64,000 bases of DNA from Streptomyces angustmyceticus (GCF_019933235.1 NZ_CP082945.1:2790001-2854000); one strand, 5' to 3'; shown: positions 51,147 through 60,457, counted from the stretch's first letter. Numbers and translations: made by a program. Notes: generated by a model from the sequence alone, not told the origin.

Positions 51147-52193
51147 ATGGAATTCCTGGCCGGCGGCCGTGCGGAAGTCCGCATCACCCGTGCTGACGTG
51201 GGCAAAAGGGTATCCGTCCGCCGCTTGACCGGGGGCGGAGAGGGGCAGCCCGCGTTCAGTGACGCGGTCGGGGTGCTCACATCCTGGGACGCGGGTGTGC
51301 TGAGCATCACACGGCGCGACGGTGCCTGCGTCAGGATCGAGGAGTCCGCGCTCGTGGCGGCGAAGGTCGTCCCCGCCGCACCGGCCCGCAGAAAGGGGCC
51401 GTCGGCCACCGTCCGGGAACTCCAGCAGGTCGCCGCCCGCGGCTGGCCGGCCGTCGAGACGGAGTCTCTCGGGGAGTGGACGCTGCGGGCCTCGGGGGGA
51501 TTCACCCGCCGCGCCAACTCCGTGCTGCCGCTCGGTGACCCCGGCGTTCCCCTGGACGCCGCGCTGGAGCGGATCGGCCGATGGTACGCGGCGCGCGGGC
51601 TGCCGGCGGTGATCGCGGTCGCCACCGGTCGGGCCGGCGCCGACGAGGAGCTGGCCGCGGCGCTGGCGGAGCGCGGCTGGGCCGATGAGGCGCACACCCG
51701 GGTCCGGATCGCGGGACTGGCGCCGCTGGCCGACACCCCCGCCGCACCTGCCGGGGACGCCGCCACCCGTGTGACGCTGTCCCGGGATCCGGACGCCGGC
51801 TGGCTGGCGCTGTACAACCGGACCGGCGGGGACGCCCCGGGCGGCGAGGCCGCGCCGAGCGCCCTGCGGGTGCTGACCGGCGGGCCCTCGGTGTGGTTCG
51901 CGGCGGCGCACGACGCGGACGGCGGCACGGCGGCGATCGGGCGGCTGGTCGTCGACGGGCGCTGGGCGGGCTTCGCCGCGGTCGAGGTCGCGCCGCACGC
52001 CCGGCGCCGCAAGCTGGCCACGCGGGTCATGGCGGCGCTCGCCGAGCGGGCCCTGTCGGAGGGCGCCTCGGCCGCGTATCTGCAGGTCGAGGCGGACAAC
52101 GCGGACGCCCTCGCGTTCTACGACCGGCTCGGCTTCACCGACCACCACGGCTACCACTACCGGCGTTCCCTGCCGGGCGGCGGCCGGCACTGA
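51147..52193 (+). CDS. GNAT-family N-acetyltransferase with an N-terminal SH3-like domain
   Basis: 348 residues. Residues 1-75 form a small beta-rich domain (GKRVSVRRLTGGG, VGVLTSWDAGVLSITRRDG). The GNAT core is at the C-terminus: AAVEVAPHARRRKLATRVM is the acetyl-CoA loop and NADALAFYDRLGF the final strand-helix. Resembles the two-part Rv0428c-type acetyltransferases, from memory. Substrate unknown. ATG 51147; followed after 17 bp by the SirB1-like gene, so probably co-transcribed. Confidence 0.9.
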   Translation: MEFLAGGRAEVRITRADVGKRVSVRRLTGGGEGQPAFSDAVGVLTSWDAGVLSITRRDGACVRIEESALVAAKVVPAAPARRKGPSATVRELQQVAARGWPAVETESLGEWTLRASGGFTRRANSVLPLGDPGVPLDAALERIGRWYAARGLPAVIAVATGRAGADEELAAALAERGWADEAHTRVRIAGLAPLADTPAAPAGDAATRVTLSRDPDAGWLALYNRTGGDAPGGEAAPSALRVLTGGPSVWFAAAHDADGGTAAIGRLVVDGRWAGFAAVEVAPHARRRKLATRVMAALAERALSEGASAAYLQVEADNADALAFYDRLGFTDHHGYHYRRSLPGGGRH

Positions 52194-52210
52194 GGCGGGG
52201 TCCCGCAGCC

Positions 52211-53077
52211 ATGGCCCACGAACCCCGGCCCGAGCCGGAGCCGGACGACGCCCGCTTCGCACGGCGGCAGCGGTTCGCCGACGCCGCCCGCGCCGAGCGG
52301 CCCGACCTGGCCCTGCTGTGCCTGCTGATCGGCGCCGAGGCCGATCCCGCGCTGGACGAGGCGGGCGAGGACGCGGCCCAGATCGAGCTGGACCGGCTGG
52401 CCGGGATGCTCCCCTACTCCCCGTCCGGCGGCCCCGGCGCCTGGGCCCGCAACCTCGCCGAGCTGCTCGGCACCCGGTGCGGCTTCCGCGGCTCCCCCGG
52501 GGACTACCGGCGGCTGGAGTCCTCACTGCTGCACGAGGTGCTGCGGCGGCGCCGCGGCCTGCCGATCCTGCTGTCGGTGGTGTGGATGGAGGTGGCGCGG
52601 CGGGCCGGCGCGCCCGTCTACGGGGTGGCCCTGCCCGGTCACTTCGTCGTCGGCTTCGGCGATCCGGCCGGCGCGCACGTCCTGGCCGATCCGTTCGCCG
52701 GCGGGCGGCTGCTCAGCGAGGAGGACGCGGGGATGCTGGTCGCGGGCGCGACCGGGGAGCCGCTCAGCGAGCGGATGATGACGCCCGCCGACCCGCTGGA
52801 GATCGTGCTGCGGATGCTCAACAACATCCGGGCCTGGGCGCAGGCCCGCCCGGAGCACAGCGCGGTGCAGCTGTGGGCACTGGAGCTGTCGCTGCTGCTG
52901 CCGAGCCATCCGGCCCGGCTGCGCCACGAGCGGGCCCAACTCCTCGTCCAGCGGGGCGAGTTCCTGGCCGGAGCGGCCGAGCTGGAGGAGTACGCCCGGG
53001 TGGTGGAGGCCGTCGAGCCGGCCGGTGCGACGGCGATACGGCGTCAGGCCGCCGCGGCGCGCGCCATGCTCAACTGA
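52211..53077 (+). CDS. SirB1-like transglutaminase-fold protein
   Basis: 288 residues. The N-terminal transglutaminase-like region has LLHEVLRRRRGLPILLSVVW and VALPGHFVVGF, matching SirB1/TPR proteins (PF13369); a helical C-terminal part follows. The family usually lacks a working catalytic Cys, and none is seen here in the expected block (a Ser/Pro-rich stretch instead), so it is probably a binding protein. Its 3' end overlaps the convergent phosphatase gene by 34 bp. Confidence 0.85.
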   Translation: MAHEPRPEPEPDDARFARRQRFADAARAERPDLALLCLLIGAEADPALDEAGEDAAQIELDRLAGMLPYSPSGGPGAWARNLAELLGTRCGFRGSPGDYRRLESSLLHEVLRRRRGLPILLSVVWMEVARRAGAPVYGVALPGHFVVGFGDPAGAHVLADPFAGGRLLSEEDAGMLVAGATGEPLSERMMTPADPLEIVLRMLNNIRAWAQARPEHSAVQLWALELSLLLPSHPARLRHERAQLLVQRGEFLAGAAELEEYARVVEAVEPAGATAIRRQAAAARAMLN

Positions 53078-54171
53078 GCGGCGGCCGGGCTGCGGCGGAC
53101 GACCAGTACGGTCGCGTCGTCCTTGAGCTCGCCGTGGGTGAAGCTCTCCAGGTCGGCGCGGAGGGTGCGGGTCAGCTCGGGAGGTTCCAGGTCCGTCCAC
53201 CCGGCGAGCCGTTCGGCCAGCGGGTAGAACTCGCCGTCCGCGCCGCGCGCCTCGGTCACGCCGTCCGTGCACAGCACCAGCCAGTCGTCGGGCTCGGGGT
53301 GGACCCGGACGCCGCGGCGGGGCTCGCCGCTGAGCATGCCCAGGCCCAGGGGCAGTCCGCCCTCGCCGTCCTTGCGCTCGTAGACCTTGCCGTCGCGCAC
53401 CAGGTAGTACGGGATGTGGCCGCAGGACAGCACCCGGCCCTGCGGCAGGCCGGCCGGATCGCGCACCTCCATCAGCAGCGCCGTGACGAAGCGCTCGTCG
53501 GTGCCCTGCTGGACCGATCGGGCGTTGTAGCGGGCCAGCGCCTGTTCCATGCGCTCGGCCACCGACTCCAGCGAGTCCAGGTGCTGTGCCGCCTCCCGGA
53601 ACGACGCCAGCACCTCCAGGCCCGCCCCGATCGCCGGCATGCCCTTGCCCTGCACGTCGCCGATCATCAGCCGCAGCCCGTGCGGGGTCTCGATGGCCTC
53701 GTAGATGTCGCCGCCGACCCGGGCCCCCTCCTGGGCCGAGACGTAGAAGCCGTACGCCTCGACGTCGCCCGCGCTGAGCGGCAGCTCGCGCAGCATCGCC
53801 CGCTGCACCGTGTCGGCCACCATGCGGGTCCGGGCGTGCAGCGCCTCGCGCTGCAGGCGGGTGCGGCACAGCATCAGGGAGAAGACGGCCACCAGGACCA
53901 CGCCGAAGATGCCGACGACCCGGCTGGCCGGGGCCCAGTCGGGCACCGTGTAGATGTCGACGTAGGTCAGGCAGGCGACGAAGACGGCCGAGACCACGGC
54001 CGTCACCCGGAACGAGCAGCGCAGCGCGGCGTACAGCGGGGCGATGCCCAGGAAGGCCGAGATGTGCAGCTCGGGGCTGGTCGTGGCGTCCAGGTACGCG
54101 ACGAGGAGGATCGCGAGGATCAGCAGCGCGGGAGCGAGACGCTCGCTCTCCGTCCGGCGGTCGGCAGGCAT
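53044..54171 (-). CDS. Membrane SpoIIE-family PP2C protein phosphatase
   Basis: 375 residues. Four or five membrane helices (about 12-110), a short coiled linker (about 105-125), then a PPM/SpoIIE domain with metal-site acids in VGGDIYEA, IGDVQGKG, CTDGVTEARG and DDATVLVV. Dephosphorylates anti-anti-sigma-type proteins in known relatives; no such partner is adjacent here. ATG 54171 lacks a clear ribosome-binding site. A 90-bp gap separates it from the response-regulator gene upstream. Confidence 0.93.
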   Translation of the reverse strand: MPADRRTESERLAPALLILAILLVAYLDATTSPELHISAFLGIAPLYAALRCSFRVTAVVSAVFVACLTYVDIYTVPDWAPASRVVGIFGVVLVAVFSLMLCRTRLQREALHARTRMVADTVQRAMLRELPLSAGDVEAYGFYVSAQEGARVGGDIYEAIETPHGLRLMIGDVQGKGMPAIGAGLEVLASFREAAQHLDSLESVAERMEQALARYNARSVQQGTDERFVTALLMEVRDPAGLPQGRVLSCGHIPYYLVRDGKVYERKDGEGGLPLGLGMLSGEPRRGVRVHPEPDDWLVLCTDGVTEARGADGEFYPLAERLAGWTDLEPPELTRTLRADLESFTHGELKDDATVLVVRRSPAAAQLSMARAAAA

Positions 54172-54260
54172 AACACTTCAAGAGTGCGCGACACCGCCCG
54201 GCGGCGCACAGGGACCAAGGTCCCCCGGGGCCGCGGCGCGGGGCCCGGTGCGGGCCCGCC

Positions 54261-54866
54261 CTAGAGCCAGCCCTTGTCGCGGGCCGTGCGGACCGCCTCG
54301 GCGCGGTTGCGGGCGCCCGTCTTCTGGATGGCGGTGGAGAGGTAGTTGCGGACCGTGCCCTGGGACAGGTGCAGGGCCTCGGCGATCTCGGCGTTGGTGG
54401 CGCCGTCGGCGGCCGTGAGCAGCACCTCCCGTTCGCGCTCGGTCAGCGGGCTGGCGCCGTCGGCCAGCGCGGCGGCCGCCAGCACCGGGTCGATGACGCG
54501 CTCGCCGCGCAGGACGCGCCGCACCGCCTCGGCGAGCCGGGCCGCCGGGGCGTCCTTGACCAGGAAGGCGTCCGCGCCGCACTCCATCGCGCGGCGCAGG
54601 TAGCCGGGGCGGCCGAAGGTGGTGAGGATGACGACCTTCACGCCGGGCAGCGCGTCGCGCAGCGCGGCCGCGGCGTCCAGTCCGCTGAGGCCGGGCATCT
54701 CGATGTCCAGGAGCGCGACGTCCACGGCGTGCGCCTTCGCCGCCGCGAGGACCTCGTCGCCGCGCGCCGCCTGTGCCACGACCTCCAGGTCGTCCTCCAG
54801 CGACAGCAGCGCGGCCAGCGCCTCCCGGACCATCGACTGGTCCTCGGCCAGCAGCACTCTGATCAT
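54261..54866 (-). CDS. NarL/LuxR-family response regulator
   Basis: 201 residues. Receiver domain with phospho-acceptor Asp54 (ALLDIEMPG), acidic pocket AEDQ, conserved Thr/Lys (ILTTF, LVKD), and a C-terminal LuxR HTH (LTEREREVLLTAADGATNAE). ATG 54866 has a TAAGCT box eight bases upstream, suggesting an internal leaderless promoter in addition to read-through from the kinase gene 67 bp upstream. Cognate kinase is the next gene. Confidence 0.94.
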   Translation of the reverse strand: MIRVLLAEDQSMVREALAALLSLEDDLEVVAQAARGDEVLAAAKAHAVDVALLDIEMPGLSGLDAAAALRDALPGVKVVILTTFGRPGYLRRAMECGADAFLVKDAPAARLAEAVRRVLRGERVIDPVLAAAALADGASPLTEREREVLLTAADGATNAEIAEALHLSQGTVRNYLSTAIQKTGARNRAEAVRTARDKGWL

Positions 54867-54873
54867 GCGGGTC

Positions 54874-54879
54874 AGCTTA
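54874..54879 (-). promoter_or_regulatory. Leaderless -10 box (TAAGCT) of the response regulator
   Basis: TANNNT hexamer ending seven bases before the ATG at 54866. Confidence 0.45.
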
Positions 54880-54933
54880 AGCCGTACGGGGCAGGCGGGG
54901 GCCGGGCTGTGGACGGCTGGCCGGATCGTGCGC

Positions 54934-56178
54934 CTACACCGGGTCGTTGACGACCCCGGGGGACAGCTCCGGGGCGGCCGCGGAGCCCGCCGGGGCCGCG
55001 CCCAGGGGGACGTGGGCGCGCAGGGCGAAGCCGTGGCCGCGCGGGGCGGGGCCGGTCTCCAGGCGGCCGCCGGCCAGGGCGAGGCGTTCGCGCAGGCCGC
55101 CGAGGCCGTTGCCGTCGTGCTGGGCGCGGGGCGGGCCCGACCCGTCATCGAGCACCGTCAGGCACAGGTAGCGGCGCTCGTCGGCCTCCCACTCCTCGGT
55201 GAGCAGCAGCTCGCAGTGGCGGGCGCCGCTGTGCCGGACGACGTTGGTGACGGCCTCCCGCAGCGCCCAGGCCAGCGCGCCCTCCTCGTCGGCCGCGAGC
55301 CCGCGGTGCTCGCCGCCCTCCAGGGCGGGGTCGGCGCTGATCCGTATGCCTGCCGTGCCCAGGGCGGCCCGCGCCCCGGCGAGTTCGACGGCGAGCCGGG
55401 GCCTGCGGTAGCCGGTGACCGCCTCGCGCACATCGACCAGCGCCTGTCTGCTGACCCGCTCGATGTCGGCGACCTGCACGGCGGCGTCGGCCGGGCGGTC
55501 GGGCAGCATCCGGCCGGCCAGCTCGCTCTTGAGCGTGATCAGGGAGAGGGAGTGGCCGAGGAGGTCGTGCAGATCGCGGGCGAGGCGCAGCCGCTCGTCG
55601 TTGGCGGCGAGGCGGGCGACCTCCTGGCGGGCGGCACGCAGCTCCATGGTCGTGTGGATCAGGTGCTGCACCCCGACCATCATGAAGCCGCTGCCCAGCG
55701 CGGGCAGGCCGTAGGCGAAGAAGTAGTAGCTGCGGATCTCCGGATAGCGCGCCCCGACGACGAGCAGCGCCGCGGTCACCAGCGGGATGGCCCAGCGGGA
55801 CCGCCGCCAGGGCAGCACCACGCCCGCGCCCACGCTGGTGAAGATGAACAGCACCAGCCAGGGGTAGTCCAGCGTCCAGGACAGGACGGCGGACAGCACC
55901 AGCATCAGGGCCAGGGCGCCGTACATCAGCCGGCCCTTGGTCTTCCGCCACATGTGGCGGAAGACCAGGACGAAGTAGCAGACCACGAAGAGCGCGAGCC
56001 CCAGGCCGCCCCAGGTCCGCTCGGCGGCGGAGGCGCCGGCCCGCAGCAGCTGGCCGACCGGGCCGGCCAGGTACAGCAGCCAGATGCCGACCCACATCGT
56101 CTTGCCGAGCGCCTGGCGGCGGGTGCGGGGTGCCTGCCCGATCATCATGGGGCCGGCGGCCCTGGGCTCGCTCGTCAT
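54934..56178 (-). CDS. DesK/LiaS-type sensor histidine kinase
   Basis: 414 residues. Five or six membrane helices (about 28-175) without a large extracellular loop, typical of intramembrane-sensing kinases. HisKA_3 box RDLHDLLGHSLS with His204, and a HATPase domain with REAVTNVVRHS and GNGLGGLRERL. Lies 10 bp after the ABC permease gene, so the ABC pair and the two-component pair form one operon, a common arrangement for sensing and exporting a membrane-active compound. Confidence 0.94.
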   Translation of the reverse strand: MTSEPRAAGPMMIGQAPRTRRQALGKTMWVGIWLLYLAGPVGQLLRAGASAAERTWGGLGLALFVVCYFVLVFRHMWRKTKGRLMYGALALMLVLSAVLSWTLDYPWLVLFIFTSVGAGVVLPWRRSRWAIPLVTAALLVVGARYPEIRSYYFFAYGLPALGSGFMMVGVQHLIHTTMELRAARQEVARLAANDERLRLARDLHDLLGHSLSLITLKSELAGRMLPDRPADAAVQVADIERVSRQALVDVREAVTGYRRPRLAVELAGARAALGTAGIRISADPALEGGEHRGLAADEEGALAWALREAVTNVVRHSGARHCELLLTEEWEADERRYLCLTVLDDGSGPPRAQHDGNGLGGLRERLALAGGRLETGPAPRGHGFALRAHVPLGAAPAGSAAAPELSPGVVNDPV

Positions 56179-56188
56179 CTCCGGTGCC

Positions 56189-56926
56189 TCACGCCTTCCG
56201 GGTGTCCTTGCGGTAGAGCCAGGCCGCGCCTCCGGCGAAGACCAGCAGGTACCCCGCCAGTATGGCCATGTCCTTCACATGGGGCGCCTCCCCGGCCTCG
56301 ACGGCGGTGCCCAGCGCGGTGTAGGCGTGGGTCGGCAGCCACTCGGCGATGTCCTGCACCCACTGCGGCAGGATCGTCAGCGGCATCCACAGGCCGCCGA
56401 GGAACGCCAGGCCGAAGTAGACCAGCATGGAGATCGGGCGGACCGCGTCCCCGGTGGCCAGATAGCCGATGGCGACGCCCAGGGCGGCGAAGACGAAGCT
56501 GCCGAGCCAGGTGCCGGCGGCGATGGCGATCCACTGCCACGCCTCCAGCCGGACGCCCTTGACCGCCGCGGCGACGAGCAGGACGAGCACGATCGACGGC
56601 AGGCTGACGGTCGCGGCCGCCGCGATCTTCGCGGCGACGTAGCCGCGGCCGGGCAGGGCCGTCAGCCGCAGCTGCCGCACCCAGCCCTTCTCCCGCTCCT
56701 TGGCGATGCGCTCGCTGTTGCCCAGCAGCACGGCGGTCATGGCGCCGAACGCCGCCATGGACACCATGAAGTAGAGCGCCATGTCGAGCTTCATCCCGAC
56801 GATGGGCTTGCTGTCCGCGCCGCCGGCGATGAGGAGGTACAGCGCCGGCGGGTAGATCACCGAGAAGAACATGAACTTCTTGTTGCGCAGTGCGCGGATG
56901 ATCTCCAGCTTGATGAGAGTGGTCAT
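56189..56926 (-). CDS. ABC-2 type transporter permease
   Basis: 245 residues, six membrane helices (LIKLEIIRALRNKKFMFFSV start; YFGLAFLGGLWMPLTILPQW is the conserved ABC-2 block). Works with the upstream ATPase; the ATG overlaps the ATPase stop as ATGA. Substrate unknown; drug or lipid export is likely by family. Confidence 0.93.
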   Translation of the reverse strand: MTTLIKLEIIRALRNKKFMFFSVIYPPALYLLIAGGADSKPIVGMKLDMALYFMVSMAAFGAMTAVLLGNSERIAKEREKGWVRQLRLTALPGRGYVAAKIAAAATVSLPSIVLVLLVAAAVKGVRLEAWQWIAIAAGTWLGSFVFAALGVAIGYLATGDAVRPISMLVYFGLAFLGGLWMPLTILPQWVQDIAEWLPTHAYTALGTAVEAGEAPHVKDMAILAGYLLVFAGGAAWLYRKDTRKA

Positions 56927-57894
56927 CGGGTCGCCTCCTCGGCGGTGGCGGGGGCCGCGTCGGAGGCGGTGGTCAGGGCGATGAAGGCCTGCTCCAGGCC
57001 GAGGCCGGAGACTTCGAGGTGGTGCGGGTAGAGGCCGAGGCCGTAGAGGGCGTGGACGGTGGCGTCGGCGTCGTGCGACTGGAGGCGGACCGTGCGCCCG
57101 GAGACCTCCAGCGAGGTCAGGGACGGCAGGGCGGTGAGCGCCTCGCGGTCGATCGGCCCGTCCAGCTCGAAGGCGACCCGGCGGGCGCCGGCCCTGGCCT
57201 TGATCTCGGCGGCGGTGCCGTCGGCCAGCACCCGGCCGCGGTGCAGCACGATCACCCGGTCGGCGATCTCGTCGGCCTCTTCGAGGTAGTGGGTGGCGAA
57301 CAGGACCGTACGGCCCTCCTGGGCCTGCCGGCGCATCGCGCCCCAGAAGGTCTGGCGGGCGGAGACGTCCATCCCGGTGGTCGGCTCGTCCAGCACGATC
57401 AGGTCGCCCGCGCCGGCCGTGGCGAGCGCGAAGCGGACCCGCTGTTCCTGGCCGCCGGAGAGCTTGTCGACCATGCGGTCGGCGATGTCGGTGATGCCGG
57501 CGGTCGCCATGATCTGGTCGAGCGGATAGCCGCGCGGGTGCAGATCGCGGGCGAGCCGGACCAGTTCCTTGACCTTCACGCCCTCCATCAGGCCGCCGCT
57601 CTGCAGCATCGCGCCGACCCTGCCCTGCTCGATGGCGCGCTGCGGCGTCGTGCCGAACAGGGTGACGCTGCCGGAGTCGGCGCCGCGCAGGCCGAGGAGC
57701 AGGTCGAGGGTCGAGGACTTGCCCGCGCCGTTCGGGCCGAGGAGGGCGACGGTCTCGCCGGGGTACAGCTCCAGGTCCAGGTCGGCCACCGCGCGCACCG
57801 CGCCGTAGCTCTTGCTGACCTGCCGGAAGCTGACCACGGGCGCCCGCTCCGCACCCTGCGCGGGGGTGGCCGTGGTGGTCGCTGTGGTCGTCAT
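56923..57894 (-). CDS. ABC transporter ATP-binding protein
   Basis: 323 residues. Walker A GPNGAGKSS, Q-loop MLQSGG, signature LSGGQEQRV, Walker B LIVLDEPT, switch His in ATHYLEE; a DUF4162-like C-terminal domain (about 230-300) is typical of drug-export ATPases. ATG 57894 with GAGGGAC just upstream. First gene of the ABC/two-component operon; a perfect-arm palindrome lies in its promoter region. Confidence 0.95.
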   Translation of the reverse strand: MTTTATTTATPAQGAERAPVVSFRQVSKSYGAVRAVADLDLELYPGETVALLGPNGAGKSSTLDLLLGLRGADSGSVTLFGTTPQRAIEQGRVGAMLQSGGLMEGVKVKELVRLARDLHPRGYPLDQIMATAGITDIADRMVDKLSGGQEQRVRFALATAGAGDLIVLDEPTTGMDVSARQTFWGAMRRQAQEGRTVLFATHYLEEADEIADRVIVLHRGRVLADGTAAEIKARAGARRVAFELDGPIDREALTALPSLTSLEVSGRTVRLQSHDADATVHALYGLGLYPHHLEVSGLGLEQAFIALTTASDAAPATAEEATR

Positions 57895-57951
57895 GTCCCT
57901 CAGCTTCCGGCATCCGCGGCGCGCGCGGCAGTGTCGGCTGTACGCACTGTG

Positions 57952-57969
57952 CCATGACATCTGTCATGG
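57952..57969. promoter_or_regulatory. Inverted repeat CCATGACA-TC-TGTCATGG upstream of the ABC/two-component operon
   Basis: Perfect 8-bp arms with a 2-bp spacer, 58 bases before the ATPase ATG. On the minus strand ATGACA in the first arm could be a -35, with TACAGC 19 bp further on. Likely site for the operon's own LuxR-type regulator. Confidence 0.45.
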
Positions 57970-57987
57970 GGGAGGCCCCCTGGGGGG

Positions 57988-58009
57988 CTTCTCGGGGTGC
58001 TCCGAGAAG
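57988..58009 (-). terminator. Hairpin downstream of the VanW-type gene
   Basis: CTTCTCGG pairs with CCGAGAAG around six bases, 47 bases after the stop at 58056. Confidence 0.6.
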
Positions 58010-58055
58010 ACGCCCTGCGGGGGCCTCTCACCTGCTGTTTCGTGCCGTGCGGCGG

Positions 58056-60242
58056 TCAGTTGCCGTTCGTGGCGATGGTCTGGACCCGCTCGGCCGGGGT
58101 GGTGCCGAGCAGCGCCCTGCCGACCGCGCTCGCCACCTCCTCGACGCTGACCGGATGCTTGGACCCGTCGCCCTTGGTCACCATGACGCCGTTGAAGGTG
58201 TCGCCGTAGAGCGCCTTGAGGGCCGGCCGGTCGTAGTACGGCACCAGGCCGCCGTCCACGATCTTGAACGACAGGAACTTCGGGATGGACTTCTGCGGGC
58301 TGAAGGAGACCGTGTGCGCCGCGTCCGTACGGACCGTCACCAGACCGGACATCGCGGGCTCGGCGAACTGCTTGAGCGCCTTGTTCACCGCGGCCTTGCC
58401 GACCTGCGGCTGCTGGGTGCTCGCGGCCAGCACCACGGGCGCGTCGCTGCCGGTCGTGGCGCGGGTGCGGTAGGCGTCGGTGACCTTCTTCTTGGACGCC
58501 TGCACGTCGATGGCCTTGTGGGGCACGCCGTAGTGGGGCACCGCCTTGCCGTTCTCGAAGGTGATCCCGCCGTCCTTGGCGGCACTCGCGGCCCCCGCGG
58601 CGTTCTCCAGCGCGATCTGCAGCTTCTCGTCGTCGACGACCACCGCGGGCTCCGCCGGACGCGTCCCGCCGAACAGCGAGCCGATGACGGAGACCGGGTT
58701 GTAGTCCCGGCCGGCCGCCTTGCGGACCGTCGCCTGCGGATCGATGTCCAGGCCGGCCTTGCCGGGCTCCAGGGTCGTGGCCCGGCCGTCGACGGTGAGC
58801 TTGAGCGGCGTGGCGCGGCGGCCCTTGAGCGCCGCCTCCAGCTTCTTGACGGCGTCTTCCTTGGTGGTGCCGCCGATGTCGACGCCCAGCGCGGTGGTGC
58901 CGTTGGGCACGTCGGCGTGGTCGAGCAGCAGACCGGCACCGTAGGCGACACCGGCCAGGACCACGACGCCCACACCCAGGAGAACGAGCTTGTTGCGGCC
59001 CTTCTTGGGCGGGTTGATCGGCTCGGGGATCTTGGGCCGCGGCTTCGGGGCGGCCGCCTCGCCGCCCTCGCCGGGGGCCGCCGCGAACGGCGACGGAGCG
59101 GACGGGCCCTCGGTCCCGGGGACCTTCGGGATGCCGCTGACCAGCGTGTCACCTGACACCCGGTCCCGGCCGCCGCCCTGGGCGCCCCGCGCACCGCCCT
59201 TGCCCTTCGGGCCGCCGGGCGCCGCGCCCTTCGGGCCACCGGGCAGTCCGCCGGTCACCCCGCCGGCGCCGAGGCCGCTGCCCGGCCCGGCCAGCGGCGC
59301 GGGCGGCTGCGGGGTGAGTTCCGCGGTGTCGTCGATCCGGGGCGCACCGCCTGCGCCGGGGTCGCTGAACCCGGGCGGGAGGTTGAGCGCGGAGTTGCCG
59401 CGCGCGGGTCCGGTCGTGGGGCCGTTCGGGCCGCCCGCCGGCGAGTCGAACGGGGTGTGGTCCCGGGCGGGGCCGGAGGGGCCGTCGAACGGCGAACCGC
59501 CGGACGCCGCCCCGTCGAACGGCGAGGCGCCGCCGCGCGGGCCCTCCTCGTAGGGCGAGGCGCCGCGCGGACCGCTGTCGAACGGCGAGGCGCCGCCCTT
59601 GCCCTGGGGCTCGCCGCCCTGCCGGGCGCCGCCGTCGAACGGCGACGCGCCGTCCTGCGGGGCCGGGCTGTCGGAGAAGTACGGCAGGTCGGGGCGCTGC
59701 GGCGGCTTGGCACCGGACGGGGCCCCCGGCGGGGTCGCACCGCCCGGGGCGGGCGGCACGGCGTGGGAGCCGGTCGAGGACTGCCCGCCGGATCCGGCCT
59801 GCGTCTTGCGCGGGGCGAACCAGTCACTGGTCTTCTCGCCCTGGGCGGGCCGGCCGGCCGCGGGGGCCTCGTCCGCCGGGGCCTCGGGCCGGGGGGTGTT
59901 CGCCGTGCGCTCCGCGTTCCGCTCGCTGTTGCGGGCGGGGCGGGGCGTACCGCGGGAACCGGCGGAGCCGCCCGATGCGGCCGATCCGTTCATGCCGGAC
60001 TCCTCACCGACGGGCTTGCGCACGACGACCGGCGGGATGGGGCGCGACCCCGGAATGTTGATCTTGATCCGCGTCGTCAGCGTGGTCTCGGTTTTGGGCT
60101 CCTCCGGCTGGGCCGCGGCACCGGGCGCCGGCGCCTCGTCGGCATCTCCCCTGGGCGAGCCGTACGGCGGCGTCCCCGACGGGTACGCGGCTCCGCCACG
60201 GCCCTGGGGGCCGGAGGACGAACTGTCAGATTCACGACTCAA
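58056..60242 (-). CDS. Membrane-anchored PG-binding (PF12229-type) protein with a repetitive cytoplasmic region
   Basis: 728 residues from TTG 60242, which has GGGAG eight bases upstream (start MSRESDSSSSGPQGR). Residues 1-410 are Gly/Pro-rich with repeated ASPFDG-like units (about 200-280) and GGPKG blocks; one membrane span (about 430-450, KLVLLGVGVVVLAGVAYGAG); the outside part carries the putative peptidoglycan-binding fold (DIGGTTKEDAVKKLEAALKG). Relatives often end in a VanW domain, which I do not see. Probably attaches to or senses the cell wall. Confidence 0.85.
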   Translation of the reverse strand: MSRESDSSSSGPQGRGGAAYPSGTPPYGSPRGDADEAPAPGAAAQPEEPKTETTLTTRIKINIPGSRPIPPVVVRKPVGEESGMNGSAASGGSAGSRGTPRPARNSERNAERTANTPRPEAPADEAPAAGRPAQGEKTSDWFAPRKTQAGSGGQSSTGSHAVPPAPGGATPPGAPSGAKPPQRPDLPYFSDSPAPQDGASPFDGGARQGGEPQGKGGASPFDSGPRGASPYEEGPRGGASPFDGAASGGSPFDGPSGPARDHTPFDSPAGGPNGPTTGPARGNSALNLPPGFSDPGAGGAPRIDDTAELTPQPPAPLAGPGSGLGAGGVTGGLPGGPKGAAPGGPKGKGGARGAQGGGRDRVSGDTLVSGIPKVPGTEGPSAPSPFAAAPGEGGEAAAPKPRPKIPEPINPPKKGRNKLVLLGVGVVVLAGVAYGAGLLLDHADVPNGTTALGVDIGGTTKEDAVKKLEAALKGRRATPLKLTVDGRATTLEPGKAGLDIDPQATVRKAAGRDYNPVSVIGSLFGGTRPAEPAVVVDDEKLQIALENAAGAASAAKDGGITFENGKAVPHYGVPHKAIDVQASKKKVTDAYRTRATTGSDAPVVLAASTQQPQVGKAAVNKALKQFAEPAMSGLVTVRTDAAHTVSFSPQKSIPKFLSFKIVDGGLVPYYDRPALKALYGDTFNGVMVTKGDGSKHPVSVEEVASAVGRALLGTTPAERVQTIATNGN
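59440..59660 (-). repeat. In-frame repeats encoding SPFDG-type units
   Basis: Seven or so copies of a Gly-Ala-Ser-Pro-Phe-Asp-Gly-like unit (one reads SPYEEG), coded by closely similar DNA, within the cytoplasmic part of the PG-binding protein. Confidence 0.85.
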
Positions 60243-60457
60243 AGCAGGTTCTCCCGGTTGGCTCCGCCGCTCGTCAGAGATGTTCCCCGGCCACAGGCCG
60301 GGGGGTGCCCCCAGGGCGGCGCGACGGCGCGCACCACCATACTGGCCGCCGCGGGCGGACACCCGGGGAGCGTACGAACACCGCCGCCACGGGCGAACCC
60401 CCCGTGGCGGGTCCGTTCACCCCGCCCCCTGCGGCATCCGTCCGGGTTTGGCCCACG

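Noticed and set aside
52211..53077. Active transglutaminase
   Set aside because: The expected catalytic Cys is not visible in the transglutaminase-like block, so only the fold is claimed.
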